Assembly (NCBI GenBank): GCA_013400115.1
Contig: VXBP01002894.1
Coordinates: forward strand, 201,313 to 265,312
DNA length: 64,000 nucleotides
Origin: Rhinopomastus cyanomelas
Taxonomy: Eukaryota; Chordata; Aves; Bucerotiformes; Rhinopomastidae
Reading direction: 5' to 3'
Part shown: positions 1-10,883 of the stretch, piece by piece
Numbering within the stretch: the first letter of the stretch is position 1
How the letters are laid out: every line of letters begins with the position of its first letter
Program-made: the position numbers and the translations under genes
The notes under the pieces: model-generated
The model's input: only the letters and a program-made list of their open reading frames with translations
What the model was told of the DNA's origin: nothing
The model's database searches: none

Positions 1-291
1 GACCGAGCAGCTCCCGTCGGGGTGGTCCCGGAGAGCGGCTGCCGTTTAACCTCTGCAGCGCTTCCCCGCCGTTAATCGTTCCCCATTTAAGCCGTGCCCC
101 CCTCCTTCCCCTCCTTCCTTCCCCACCCCGTCCCCACGCCGCAGCTGCCGCTGCCCGGCGCGGAAGGAGTTAAGCGTCAGAGCCGCCTCACGCCCGGCCC
201 CCGGTGCCGGCGGAGTGATTCACTTCCTGCCTCGCGGCCCGTGCCCTCGCCCCGCCCTCCTCCGCCCCCTTTGGCCTCCCCTTCCCTCGCC

Positions 292-328
292 ATTGGCCCG
301 CGCGGCGGCGGCGCTCCACTGTCATTGG
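292..328 (-). promoter_or_regulatory. Two inverted CCAAT boxes upstream of POU3F4
   Basis: ATTGG occurs at 292-296 and again at 324-328, 32 bp apart (about three helical turns), both as cattggcc. They lie 120-155 bp before the start codon in the CpG island. Paired inverted CCAAT boxes are typical NF-Y sites in GC-rich promoters. Their use here is inferred. Confidence 0.4.
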
Positions 329-384
329 CCGGCGCAGCTGCCAGTCCCGGCCGGGCCGCTGCCCCCGAGGCGCCGTGCCGGTGG

Positions 385-420
385 ATGTCAAAGGCTGAAA
401 GCGGCGGCGGCTCAGTATAA
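385..420 (+). other. Short upstream ORF with in-frame stop; TATAA-like sequence at 416-420
   Basis: An ATG at 385 is in frame with the POU3F4 start but meets TAA at 418-420 after 11 codons. That stop supports 448 as the true start. If transcription begins upstream of 385, this is a small uORF. TATAA at 416-420 overlaps the stop. It lies only about 28 bp before the ATG at 448, so if it worked as a TATA box it would place the transcription start almost on the start codon. I therefore doubt that role. Confidence 0.35.
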
Positions 421-447
421 CTCGCGGGGGGCTGCAGCGCGGCGGCC

Positions 448-1554
448 ATGGCCACAGCCGCCTCCAACCCCTACAGCCTGCTGGGCTCCGGCGCCCTCGC
501 CCATGCGGACAGCGCGGGGATGCAGCAGGGCAGCCCCTTCCGCAGTCCGCAGAAGCTGCTGCAGAGCGACTACCTGCAGGGGGGCGTCCCGGGCAACGGG
601 CACCCGCTGGGCCACCACTGGGTCACCAGCTTGAGCGACGGCGCGCCCTGGCCCGGGGCCCCGCTGGAGCAGCCCGACGTGAAGCCTGGCCGCGAGGACC
701 TGCAGCTGGGCGCCATCATCCACCACCACCGCTCGCCTCACGTCGCCCACCACTCGCCACACGCCAACCACCCCAGCGCCTGGGGAGCCAGTCCGGCACA
801 CAGCGCCTCGTTGGGACCCGCCGCCGCCGCCGCCGCCAGCGGACAGCCCCTCAGCGTGTACCCGCAGGGGGGGTTCGCGGTGGGCGGGATGCTGGAACAG
901 CACGGGGGTCTCAGCCCGCCGCCCACCGCCGGCGGCACCGCGCAGGGCTTGCACCCGGGGCTGCGGGGCGAGGGCGAGCACGGCGAACTGGGCGGCCACC
1001 ACTGCCAGGACCACTCGGACGAGGAAACGCCGACGTCGGACGAGCTGGAGCAGTTCGCGAAGCAGTTCAAGCAGCGGCGGATCAAGCTGGGCTTCACCCA
1101 GGCCGACGTCGGGCTGGCGCTGGGCACCCTGTACGGCAACGTGTTCTCGCAGACCACCATCTGCCGCTTCGAGGCCCTGCAGCTCAGCTTCAAGAACATG
1201 TGCAAGCTCAAGCCGCTGCTGAACAAGTGGCTGGAGGAGGCCGACTCGTCCACGGGCAGCCCCACCAGCATCGACAAGATCGCGGCGCAGGGCAGGAAGA
1301 GGAAGAAGCGCACGTCCATCGAGGTGAGTGTCAAGGGCGTGCTGGAAACGCACTTTCTCAAGTGTCCCAAACCCGCAGCCCAGGAGATCTCCTCGCTGGC
1401 CGACAGCCTGCAGCTGGAGAAAGAGGTGGTGCGGGTCTGGTTCTGCAACCGACGGCAGAAGGAGAAGAGAATGACCCCGCCGGGCGAGCAGCCCCCACCC
1501 CACGACGTGTACCCCCACGGCGTCAAAACGGACACGGGCTGCCACGACCTCTGA
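448..1554 (+). CDS. POU3F4: POU domain class 3 transcription factor 4 (Brn-4), intronless
   Basis: This is a complete 368-residue, single-exon ORF, close to the 361 residues of human POU3F4. The N-terminus MATAASNPYS, the LGAIIHHH segment and the C-terminal KTD-x-x-CHDL ending identify POU3F4 rather than POU3F1, F2 or F3. The POU-specific domain begins near residue 192 (EETPTSDELEQ) and runs to about 266. The homeodomain spans about 283-342 with recognition helix WFCNRRQKEKR at 331-341. The start has a good Kozak context (gccATGgcc) with an in-frame stop 30 bp upstream. The protein binds octamer-type DNA in the nucleus and acts in neural tube, hypothalamus and inner-ear mesenchyme. Loss in humans causes X-linked deafness DFNX2. 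A six-alanine run at 125-130 is absent from human as I remember it. Long ORFs on other strands or frames here are shadows of GC-rich sequence. Confidence 0.98.
   Translation: MATAASNPYSLLGSGALAHADSAGMQQGSPFRSPQKLLQSDYLQGGVPGNGHPLGHHWVTSLSDGAPWPGAPLEQPDVKPGREDLQLGAIIHHHRSPHVAHHSPHANHPSAWGASPAHSASLGPAAAAAASGQPLSVYPQGGFAVGGMLEQHGGLSPPPTAGGTAQGLHPGLRGEGEHGELGGHHCQDHSDEETPTSDELEQFAKQFKQRRIKLGFTQADVGLALGTLYGNVFSQTTICRFEALQLSFKNMCKLKPLLNKWLEEADSSTGSPTSIDKIAAQGRKRKKRTSIEVSVKGVLETHFLKCPKPAAQEISSLADSLQLEKEVVRVWFCNRRQKEKRMTPPGEQPPPHDVYPHGVKTDTGCHDL
820..837 (+). repeat. GCC trinucleotide run encoding six alanines in POU3F4
   Basis: Six consecutive GCC codons encode Ala125-Ala130 in the low-complexity N-terminal activation region, just after Leu-Gly-Pro. 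Pure-codon runs like this vary in length by slippage. Confidence 0.85.
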
Positions 1555-2029
1555 CCGTGACAGCCGCCTACCCCACCCACCCACACCTCCACACCCCACA
1601 CATCCCTCCCCCCCAATCCCCAGCGCGGATATTCCGCGGGGGCTTTAACTTATCGTTACCGAGAGGCGGGAGATGCGGGGCGGGGGTTCTCCGCACCCCG
1701 CCTGGGCAATATATATATATAATTTTTAATTTTTTTGTTTGTTTCTTTTTAGTTTTGTTCTCTTTCTCCGATATTTTTTCCCGCTGATCAGTACACGGTG
1801 TTTACTCGCAGACAAAGGTTTGGTTTGGTTTTTTTTTTTTTTTTCTATCGGTCTCTGCTAGAACGAAGGACAAAATGAACAACAGCAGCAAAAAAACCCC
1901 ATATAAAATTTATAACTAAGTCAAAAATAAACAAAAAACCACAAAAAAAAAAAAAAAGGAAAACTATTATAATAAAAGGAAAGAAAACCAATGGGAGACA
2001 AAACAAGGAAAAATTGAAAAACTCAAACA

Positions 2030-2220
2030 ACCTGACAGAGAGAGAAGGGGACAAAATCCTAACAGAGATGGGGGGGAAAAAAACCCGACAAAGAAAGGGT
2101 AAAAACCCGACGTAAAAGGGGGAAAAAAACCGACAGAAAAGGAAAAAAAAAACCGACAGAGAAAGAAAAAAATCCCGACAGAGAAGGGCAAGACCCCCGC
2201 CAGAGAAGGACAGACAGATG
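2030..2220 (+). repeat. Degenerate purine-rich minisatellite, about 8 units of 21-28 bp
   Basis: The segment is built from repeated units of the form ccgacagagaaagaaaaaaa. GACAGAG or close variants recur roughly every 21-28 bp, separated by G/A tracts. Unit boundaries are at about 2030, 2058, 2084, 2106, 2130, 2152, 2173 and 2195. Unit length varies mainly in the A and G runs. Confidence 0.75.
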
Positions 2221-2479
2221 TGTGCCTATGAATAACCTTCCAGCGCCTTGGTTATATCCGCTGTATTTCAGGTGAATCCGTTTTACAATAGACTAGTTTT
2301 GCATTTTTAAGAGACTTCTATAGCGTTTTTAAATGTCTGAGGTGTTTTACTACAAACTGTACACAATATTTGTGACCTAATTTGTAGCGAAATCCATCAA
2401 GTTCAGAAAACGGTTTCTCTCCCTTCCCCACGCACCGGCAATGTCAACCCGGCGGGGATGGGGCAGGGTGGCCGAGGCC

Positions 2480-2514
2480 CCTTCCTCCTCCTCCCTTTCC
2501 TCCTCCTCCCTCCA
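2480..2514 (+). repeat. Homopyrimidine CCT-rich tract
   Basis: An uninterrupted C/T run contains two direct copies of ttcctcctcctccct. Such tracts can form triplex DNA. It lies in the presumed POU3F4 3' UTR. Confidence 0.7.
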
Positions 2515-2934
2515 AGGAGACTGGGAGGGGGTTGGGGTGTTCTTTCCGCACCCGCGGAGCCCCTCGCACCTGGCTTGTGAAGAACAGGCTTTTTTTGTCG
2601 CAGCCTTTCTGCTCAAGAACTTCCCAACACCATAACAAAAACCGAAACAAACCTGGTTGCAGTCCTGACCCTCCCCTACAAGAAAACCTAATAATAATAA
2701 ACAAGAAAACCAATGTTTTATCCGACCTGAAGCATCGTAACCCAAAGCCAGTGGCATTTGCCAGAGCTTTGCTTTTCTTTCCGAAGATGAGCCGGGCTTT
2801 TCGCTGAGTGCCAGACGGAGAGGTCTGTAGTAAAACACCTTTACACTCCCGCGCTTAAGCTTCGGAAATCGGTTTTCCTCTGTATTTTTCATTTCCATCA
2901 GCGAAGGGGAATGAGGCGTCTCATGAATTTTGTT

Positions 2935-2955
2935 GGGGAGGGGCGGGGGGGAGGG
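2935..2955 (+). other. G-quadruplex motif with single-base loops
   Basis: Runs of 4, 4, 7 and 3 G are separated by single bases A, C and A, and a further GGG follows after ATTT. This fits the canonical quadruplex pattern with the shortest loops, on the sense strand of the presumed POU3F4 transcript. Confidence 0.75.
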
Positions 2956-3787
2956 ATTTGGGACAGAAAGCACCCGCGTTTGGTTCCTGCTCAGCTTATT
3001 TCCGTGTCGCAGGGAGATGCTGGAGTTGGTGAAAAGCTTTGAAACAGAGAAAATATTATAACAAGATCGAAAAGGGAGGTAGGGAAAAAAATCATCCAAC
3101 AAAGTCATGAAGAAATGGTTTGGGTGCAGGGAAGTGCTGGGCTGGCTGTGACACCCCACCCGCCACCTCACACCCCCTTTTCTCTCTTCTCCACGGTACC
3201 CAAGGACGGGGTGCACGGATGAGAGGGGTGTGGGGGGGGTGCTTCATGGTCAAGGTCACTTGCTGCACTCGCAGCCGGGCTGGCTCAGGGCTGCCGGGCA
3301 GGACCGGGCTCCCCTCTGCACCCAGAGACCCCCCGCCTCTGCACCCCGGACCCCATCTCCCTGCCCCCACTTTGCACCCAGCGACCCCACACAGCCCCTC
3401 TCCTTTCCCCTCAACCCCCCACCTTTTCCCAGGAGTTCATATTTTTTTTGTTTTCCTTTCAACATTTATATTTTTCAAGTATTTTTCAGTAAGCGCTAAA
3501 AAAAAATAAAAATAATCAAAACAAAAAGACAAAAAAAAAAAAGAGTAAAAATAAAACTCAACACTGAGGACCTGCCTATTTCTGCCAACTTTATAACTGT
3601 ACAGTTTTGTATATTAAACGTTTTTTGGAAGTTATTAATTTAAAGAAAGATCATTTAGTTTATTCATTTAGTAACCGATGTATAATAAACACTATTTTCA
3701 TTAAAGGTTGCTTTTTTCAACTATTTTATCCAAAAAAAAAAGAGAAAAAAAATTGCCTATTGCAGTTGCCAACGATTATTTATTTTC

Positions 3788-3793
3788 AATAAA
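3788..3793 (+). terminator. POU3F4: Candidate POU3F4 poly(A) signal AATAAA
   Basis: AATAAA is followed by tctgcattatg and an A-rich stretch. Alternatives are clustered nearby, including 3685-3690 (aataaac) and 4002-4007. The choice is inferred. Confidence 0.4.
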
Positions 3794-4254
3794 ATCTGCA
3801 TTATGTTTAAAAAAAATTTCAAAAACAATAAAAAAAACCCACCAAAAAACCCAAGTAAATGGGTGTCAGTTAAAACAAAAATAATAATAAAGAAACACAC
3901 GTGTGGCTCTAACGTTGGGCTTTAGTCGAGGGGTTTATATTGACGCAGTATTTTATTGTTGTAAAAGGGAAAAAAAATGAAGACATTTTAAAAAAGGTTT
4001 AAATAAACATTTTTACAAAAACAAAAATAAGACACTTATAGGTGATATCGCGTTGTCTGTGCCCTGAGGGGGTCCTTTGGGAGGGGCTGGTAGTGACCGC
4101 CTTGGCTTCACCACCACCCCCCCCTCGGAGAAAGGAGTTTCCACCTGCTGTGGCAAGGCATAGGCACTTTTGGGGTGAAAAAGGGCATTCGAGGGTTTTT
4201 GGAGGGGTGGTGGGGTGATAGGGCTGGGCAGGACATGCCACTGCTTAGAGGGAC

Positions 4255-4480
4255 GGTATATACAAATATTTGTGTGCAGAAAATGTTGGTCTGCAAGAAA
4301 CATTTGTAAACGTATTTGGAGATATCAAATATTTGTACACAGAGATATTTGTCTAGAAAATATTTGTCTACATAAAAGATTTGTCTACATAAAGTGTCCA
4401 CATAGATAAAATATTTGTAGATATGAAATATTTGTATATATAGTATATGTGTTTATGTATCTATTTATATACAAATATAT
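4255..4480 (+). repeat. Degenerate AATATTTGT short-period repeat
   Basis: The word a-tatttgt, often followed by ctaca or gta, recurs at about 4266, 4331, 4346, 4360, 4379, 4411 and 4428, with a weaker copy near 4301. Spacing is irregular at roughly 14-32 bp. It grades into simple TATA-rich sequence at 4430-4480. It has no resemblance to CR1. Confidence 0.65.
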
Positions 4481-6485
4481 AACCACCAGCACTGGGGGCC
4501 ATGGGGACGGGCACCCCAGCATCTCCCCTCGCACCATCCAGGCAGTGGCATGTTGGTGACAAACAATAACAATTCATCACATCTAATGGGGTGAAACAGG
4601 GAAGCTCCAGCCCTGGCAGCTGGGGGGTAGAGGGTGCTGGGGAGGGGTTGGGGGCGGCAGGAAAGCAGCAACTTCACAGCATAACTGGTGGAATGGCCTT
4701 GGTTAATGTGTTTATTTTCTTCTCCCCCTTCGTCCTTGTGAAGCAGAACTCAGAAGGAAACAATAACCAACCGTTCTGCCACTAGTTTAGGGGAGGGGGA
4801 AATTACCTTTTGGAGTCCCGAGAAGCAACCAGAGCTCTTGTCTTTAGTGACTCGGCAGCAGGAAGAGCACGAGCAGACAGACACCTCCCCAGCCCTGCAC
4901 CTGTCAGCCACGGGGATTTGGGATGTGCGCAGCGCGGGATGCTTTTGTTTCCTAACCATAAGTCTGGTATTTTAGGGGTTTTTTTTTGTAAATCTTCATG
5001 AGCTGCAGACACTGTGGACATGGGGGCACCCAGGTTTGCCTCAAGAGCAGGATCACAACCTGCAGCTCCTTCAGATGCAATTATGGCAAGAGGAGAAGGA
5101 AGCGTAGCCCCAAAAATCCCACATCTCCATGCCTGCAGGTACCAAACCAGTAGTGAATGGTCACGGGTTGTAAACAGCTGCTGTACTGAGGAAAAGCTCA
5201 ACATTAATACATCCCCACGGTGGTCACTGTGGTTCTTAACACTCAGGGGCCTGAAAGGCAAAATGCCTCCTGGGCTGCCTTGGTTTGGAGGGAGGACAGG
5301 CAGCGCTTCCCTGAAACAAGCCTGTTCAGAGCCGGTTCTGTAAATCAGCCACAGCCAGGGCAGGGTTCTGGGCTCCTTTAGAACAAATTCTGTTAAGAGA
5401 CAAGGGAGCTGCAATGAAAGCTGGAATCAAGTCAGTTTATGAACAGAAGTACTTCAAAGGCTACTTGAAAGCTGGAAAAAAGCCCCTCCAAAAATGTAGC
5501 TATGGAGAATTTCGTCCTAAGAATAAGAAAATCTCTGGTGTTATCGCTCCTGTGTTCCAATACTCCTGCGAGCAAAAGGAGACTCTTTTGTGCCACCTAA
5601 TGTTAAGTCCAGACCACTGTTGTCTTCTTGGCTGCCCATTGCCCGTGGTGCTCTTGGGGAGGTCTGAGGGTGCTGAGCAGGGCGGCTGGGGATACTCAGC
5701 CATCCCCAGGTCCCACCAAAGTGAGGGCAGGAGGAGAAACCTCAGGCTTCGTCATCACGAATCAGGAAATGATTCAAAAAAAGAACAGGGGAGGGGGTGG
5801 AAAGAAGCCCAGGGGGTACTCATAGGAACCAGAGACTCCAAATTTGGTCTCGTTCTAATAGAGTAAATCCTGAACGAGCATATCGAGCCTTTACATAAGC
5901 TGCCCACCACTGAGCATCACTCTGAGCTGCCTCTGTAAACCTCTGGGCTCCCAGCAGCTGCTCCCTCTGCTCTCCTCTGAGGACCGAAGGGGCCTTGGTG
6001 GCTCTGCGCACACACGTCTCCCCGTACGAGGAATTTATGGTGTGTACACAGCAGCCACCCCCATGACTGGAAGGTACTGACTTCACATCGGAATATCTCA
6101 CGGGGTTCTACAAAGGGAGGTTGAAAGGGAGCGGTTCTGTGCTAGTGATGAATTACATCACTGCTCTGACCTGGTGAATTTAATTTTTGAGGGCGAATCT
6201 CCTTTGCTACATTATATGAAACCAGTGGCTTCCTTTGGATTGAAATTTTAAATATTGTCAAGCTGGGCTCTCCTCCCTTCTCAAGAGGACCAGGACCAGA
6301 GGAGCGAGATCATCCAGAAGCAGGAATTCCTGCAAGTAAGCAGAGATGCTCTCCCACTTCTCACCTGGTAGACCATTCAGAATATGCACCAGTAAATCCA
6401 TACCCAGAGTATACTTCACCAACAACTAAAAACCCCTCTGAATTAAGCTTTTAGAGCCTTTTCTTCCATTGTTTTAAAGTAGCAG
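4481..6485. other. Intergenic, no feature recognised
   Basis: Unique-looking sequence of mixed composition. Open frames here (for example 5414-5866 +, 4803-5414 -) have no recognisable domain, and no transposon or RNA gene was seen. Confidence 0.5.
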
Positions 6486-6601
6486 TTCCATAGAATTATT
6501 ACTGACCTTAAAGATCATTGAGGCAAACTGTCCCAACCCCACTGCTAAATCAAAGCCCTAAGCTCCAGACCTCAATGATCTTTAAGCATCTCCAGGTAGA
6601 T
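6486..6601 (-). mobile_element. CR1 LINE 3' fragment
   Basis: An antisense CR1 tail: catagaattattactgacc, then aagatcattgaggcaaactg, then ccccactgctaaatcaaa and a ctccaggt segment. It is diverged and truncated. Confidence 0.75.
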
Positions 6602-9600
6602 GCAAGCGGAGCAGATGAGACCTGGTTTTATTGGTTCTGAATCAACACACCAACCAGTTCTGGGACATGATTCGAACATTAAGTCTTTCCCCCAAGAGCT
6701 GGGAGCCCTTGAACTAAGGGGAAGGTCACCAAACCAAATCACAGATCATCATTTTACTCACCAGAGCAATTTCTCTTTGATTCCATGAGCTCCTCTGTGC
6801 AAAGGAAAATATTCACTTGTGTCCCTACACCAGCTCCATCCTAGAAGAAACACACACGCAAGGCTTTAGGTGGGTGACCAGTCCCACTCAGCATCCCCCA
6901 AAATACTCCTAGGGCCCAGGAGCTACATTTGCACTCACTTTCCCCTTTTTCTAGCATGCTGTAACCAACAGACTGGAAAGGCTCCACAGCAATTACGTAT
7001 TTGGGATACGTGATAGCTGCAGTTAAGATCTTTACAACTGATTGCAGGATGAAATTCACTTCAAATGTGCAAGAGCCCGTTTTCAAACCCCCATCCCTCA
7101 GCTGCTTTCCATTACCCATATTCTGAGGAATCAAAAGCAATTAGAGCACGCCAAGCCCAAATGGTAAATAATTCCCAAATCAAAACCTTTATGGAAGTGC
7201 TGGGTATCTATTTTTGTTCAATACAGGAAGGGCCAAACTGAATAACTTTAGTTTCAATGGAATGAAAAGGAAGGAAAAATATTTCTATGCTGAGGACCTG
7301 TAAGTGAAATGGATTTTTCGCTGAGTATTTAAGGGTTAGGTAAGCAGGAGAGATGCAAAGCGCCATTTTGGGCGGTGGACTCCGTCCGCTTGGGACGTTT
7401 GGATGGGAATCTGTGACTGATCCACAGCGAGAACCTTGTCTTATGCTGACTTGGAAATATTTGTAGAATCACTGCCTTAATTAAAATAGTAAAACTATTA
7501 CAGCTTGGAAAAGGGTAGGAAGAGGAGAGCACGGAAGAGCTGTCGCTGGTAAGAGCTTAGCAGCAAGAAGCTGGAAAGCTGGTGGTCAGTAATATTCCTG
7601 ATGGCTCTGATTTTGCAGTGCCATCGATTGCTGGGTCCTGATCCACATTCTGCTGCACTGGAATGACACCAAGGATCGTCCTGGGCAGAAGGGCCATTTA
7701 AACCATGGATATTTGAGGCAGAGACTGTAAGAAGCTGGGCAACAGCCCTTCTCACCCCTGGTACTATCAAGGAACCTGCTCCATTATTCTGTCAATGGAT
7801 TTAGTTCTGTTCTTTTTTTTCCGAACGCTGCCAGCCCTCGACTCCTGCACCTCGAGTACAAACAGTATTTACCCAGTAGAGAAATGCTGCATCTGAACCA
7901 GTGCGGTTTATCTTTGCTGGGGGGGCAAAGCATGAAGTTTTGATTTGCGTATTCATCTTCAGACTTTGGGGAAGGAAGGAAGAAGGAAAAACAAAACAAA
8001 ATCAAACCGGCACACAGATCTTCCCAAAAAGCAGCTCTGGGATGGGGGATGACAAAGTCCCAGTTCCTCCTACCGCGTTTGGAACATGAGCTGCTGGGGC
8101 TTGTTGTTCTGTCTAGATGGTGGGATTAATCTCTGTTACACCCATCTACAGCCAGGAACTTGTGATCCAGTCAAAGCAACTTGAAAAGCTCCCAGCAGGT
8201 GCTGGGGGTCCAACACTGCAGCACAAATTCTGGGCAGTTTCTGGGGAAATGCAGGAGCTGCCCTTGCGAGGGGGTTCCCAAGGCTCCATGCTGGGGGAGG
8301 AGGGAAGGAAAAAAATCAACATCCTGCCAGAAAACACTTGCAGACAGGGAAGATCAGCCACAGACCCTTTTCCCCTGGATCCCAAAGCCAGAGCTGCTAA
8401 CACACAAACACAACCAGGAGTCTGTGATATTTTGATGGCCCTTCTCCACACACGTCACATGGGCATGAGGCACCTCTGAGACCTAAGAAATGCTAATTCA
8501 TTGCTGGATTGGGAGTTTGAGGAAACCGTCCTGTAAATGTCACGGGGGATTACTAACTCTGCAGGAAGATTACAGCTCTGCCTACGTTTGGGCTAGTGAT
8601 TTAAAATTTTATTACCTTTCCTATAGATTCTTCATGAAGAAAATGATTCAGCAGTGGGACTTTTGTCCACATAAAGCTTTTACGGGGTCAGGTCCTTCTG
8701 TACAACCCTGATTCTCAGCGGAACAGACAAATCTGTCTGTGAGTGATGCTACACAAAGACAACACGAGGGCAAGAACAAGGCAACACCTTATCAACATGA
8801 AGTCCTGTCCTAAAAACTTCTCATAACTGCAGCAAAGAGAGAATGTGACTCACCCCCAGATTATAGAGCCATAGAACTTTTTGAGGGAGAGGTAATAGCG
8901 TGGGGTTTACTATTGTGTGTTCTTCACAGTGTAGTAAAGCTGTAGCACAGCCCAAGAAAATCTGCCTTTGTAAGGAGATCTACGCAGAAGCGAACGTGGG
9001 GTGACGTGACTGGCAAAGGTTTGCTTGGATAAATACGCGCTGCGTCGTAAGAGAAGCTCTAACAGGGTTAGGTTTCCAGTACTCAAAGCCAGCCTCAAAG
9101 ACTTTTCAGGATGGCACACAAGCAAATTGTAAACCAGGGGCTTGGAGCTTCCCACTATGGGGAACTCTTGTGACTGAACATCACTTGGGTCGAGCTCAGC
9201 TGAACCTGGGAAATCTCTGGTCTCTTCTCCTGTAGTCAGCCCAAGATGACGTTCAGATGAATACAACGTGCATTTGGGTCAGGTCCTGGGTTTTCCTCCT
9301 TGCGGTCTGTACTCTCCTGTATCTGAGTCCATGGTGCTGGTCATTTGGCTTACAGAACTTCACTCCAGAATCTGCATATCTAATATTTGGTGTTGGCTCT
9401 CAGCTCTCTGTCCTACAGAGGTCCTTCTTAGGAACGAGCACTACTAAATCTTCCCAAACACCATCCCTTGGACAAAATTGCTCCATGGGCTACGTCAAAC
9501 ACATTTCAATCACGGAAAGCACCTGCTACCTACCTTCCTCCCCAGTCAGGATTAAAAATTAAAATAGGTGGGCAAGACAAAGGGAGACACCCAACAAGGC

Positions 9601-9609
9601 CATAGGAGA
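6602..9609. other. Intergenic, no feature recognised
   Basis: No gene, RNA or clear repeat was recognised in these 3 kb. Frames of 60-120 codons are present but show no family motifs. A short catagaac-type match near 8870 is too small to call CR1. Confidence 0.5.
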
Positions 9610-9910
9610 GTTTCTTAGATTTCCAGGTGGGAAGGGACCTCAAGGATAATCTAGTTCAACCTATCTAGCTAAAAATAGAGTTTAAATGAGATGTCCCCAC
9701 AGCCTGTCAAGCTGGGTCTTCAAACTGTCCCATAAATAGAGTTTAAATCAGATGTCCCCACAGCCTGTCAAGCTGGGTCTTCAAACTGTCCCATGTAGGG
9801 CAATCAACCACTTCCTTTGGGAGATGATTCCAGTGTTTGGCGAACAATTTTCTTCTGGACTCCAATGGGAATCTCCGCAGGAACAACTTTTCCCCATCAT
9901 CCCTTGTAAT
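9610..9910 (-). mobile_element. CR1-like LINE fragment with internal duplication
   Basis: Antisense CR1-type 3' region (gggaagggacctcaaggata, tctagttcaacc, then the 'gattccagtgtttggcgaac' segment). A 61-bp block in the middle is present twice. Confidence 0.7.
9672..9794. repeat. 61-bp tandem duplication inside CR1
   Basis: The block aatagagtttaaat...tcaaactgtcccat occurs at about 9674-9734 and again at 9735-9795, offset 61 bp. I saw one clear difference (gag versus cag). Near-identity suggests the duplication is much younger than the CR1 insertion. Confidence 0.9.
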
Positions 9911-10883
9911 GTTAAAAGGAGTGGATATTAAAAGGAGTGGTTGCCGGTTTCCAGCACCATCACCACAACTGTCTTGAGAAGAGATTTATGCAATGCCACA
10001 CCCTAAGGAACAAAAGCTGGGTGTTGGAATCTTCACGCCTCATATATTCCAGGGAAGATAATAGGAAACTGAACTGCTCTGACCTTTCTGGGATTTCTGC
10101 TGTTTGATTCACTCACCACAGCCATCCTTCGCGTTCGCAGCAGTAACGTGTGGGGATGGTGGTGCAGCAGGGGCCAATCCTGCAATGGAATATTGAAAAG
10201 GTTAAAGTCGATGTTTATGAGTTTATTAAATGTTTATGGTCTTCCACACACTATAGCAGGCATTAAAATTAAAACATCACATTCTCATAACAAACACCGC
10301 AAGAAGATGGCGATGTGCGAATCCCTTCTGAAGGCCGTGCTCGTAAAGACAGAGCAAAACCAGCACAATATTAACTCACTCCTCTGAAAGAGTCAAACAA
10401 GAAAGAGATGATGTCATGATCCTGTGCGTAGCACTATGTCCCAATGATCACTCAATCAGAAGGGACCAGCCACCTAACCTACCTCATCCATCATCAACCT
10501 GCCTCATCCTCCTATCTCTAACACTGACCACAGCAAATCCTCTAGCGGAATTTAAGAAACCTAAACGATGTTTCCAACAGTCCTCAGGAGTTTTTAACCT
10601 CAAAATGCAAAAGCAAAAACGTTTTGGAGCTGTTTTGTCTGGGGACATCCCTCTAGTTCCCCACAAGCTCCTCAACCACCATGAACTATCTGCCTTGCTT
10701 GACACATAGCGGTGGGTTTTACAGGCCACTGTGCACATATTTCAATTTTTAAAAATAATTATAACATTATTTTTCCTGTTCTAAGTATTTCACATCTTCC
10801 TCTCACTGCTCACTCTTCTGAGCTACTTCCACTTGAAGGAGCTTCAGTTTAAAAAGACATGTGGAAACAACAATGCGCAGAAA
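9911..10883. other. Intergenic, no feature recognised
   Basis: A/T-leaning sequence without a recognisable gene or repeat between two CR1 copies. Confidence 0.5.

Larger units (their letters stand above)
1..1700. promoter_or_regulatory. POU3F4: CpG island over POU3F4 promoter and coding exon
   Basis: The first 1.7 kb is strongly G+C- and CpG-rich, while the sequence after about 1.7 kb is A/T-rich. The island covers the upstream region and the whole coding exon, as is usual for vertebrate developmental transcription-factor genes. The boundary was judged by eye, and the island may begin left of the window. Confidence 0.8.
1555..3800 (+). other. POU3F4: Likely POU3F4 3' UTR, extent uncertain
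   Basis: After the stop the sequence becomes A/T-rich with long T and A runs (1725-1850, 1895-1985), then a GC-richer part (2450-3430), then A/T-rich sequence again. No coding exon is supported. Several AATAAA motifs occur, and the one at 3788-3793 is the preferred end. The segment also carries a purine-rich minisatellite and a G-quadruplex motif, both on the sense strand. The UTR extent is inferred from motifs only. Confidence 0.5.

Noticed and set aside
412..1599. 395-codon minus-strand ORF opposite POU3F4
   Set aside because: Shadow of a GC-rich coding exon. It has no recognisable domain, and the + strand encodes a complete POU3F4.
2377..3216. 279-codon minus-strand ORF in the POU3F4 3' region
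   Set aside because: No known motifs, low-complexity glutamate/lysine stretches from pyrimidine tracts, and no exon signals.
5414..5866. 150-codon + ORF
   Set aside because: No domain, no promoter or splice context. Expected by chance in this composition.
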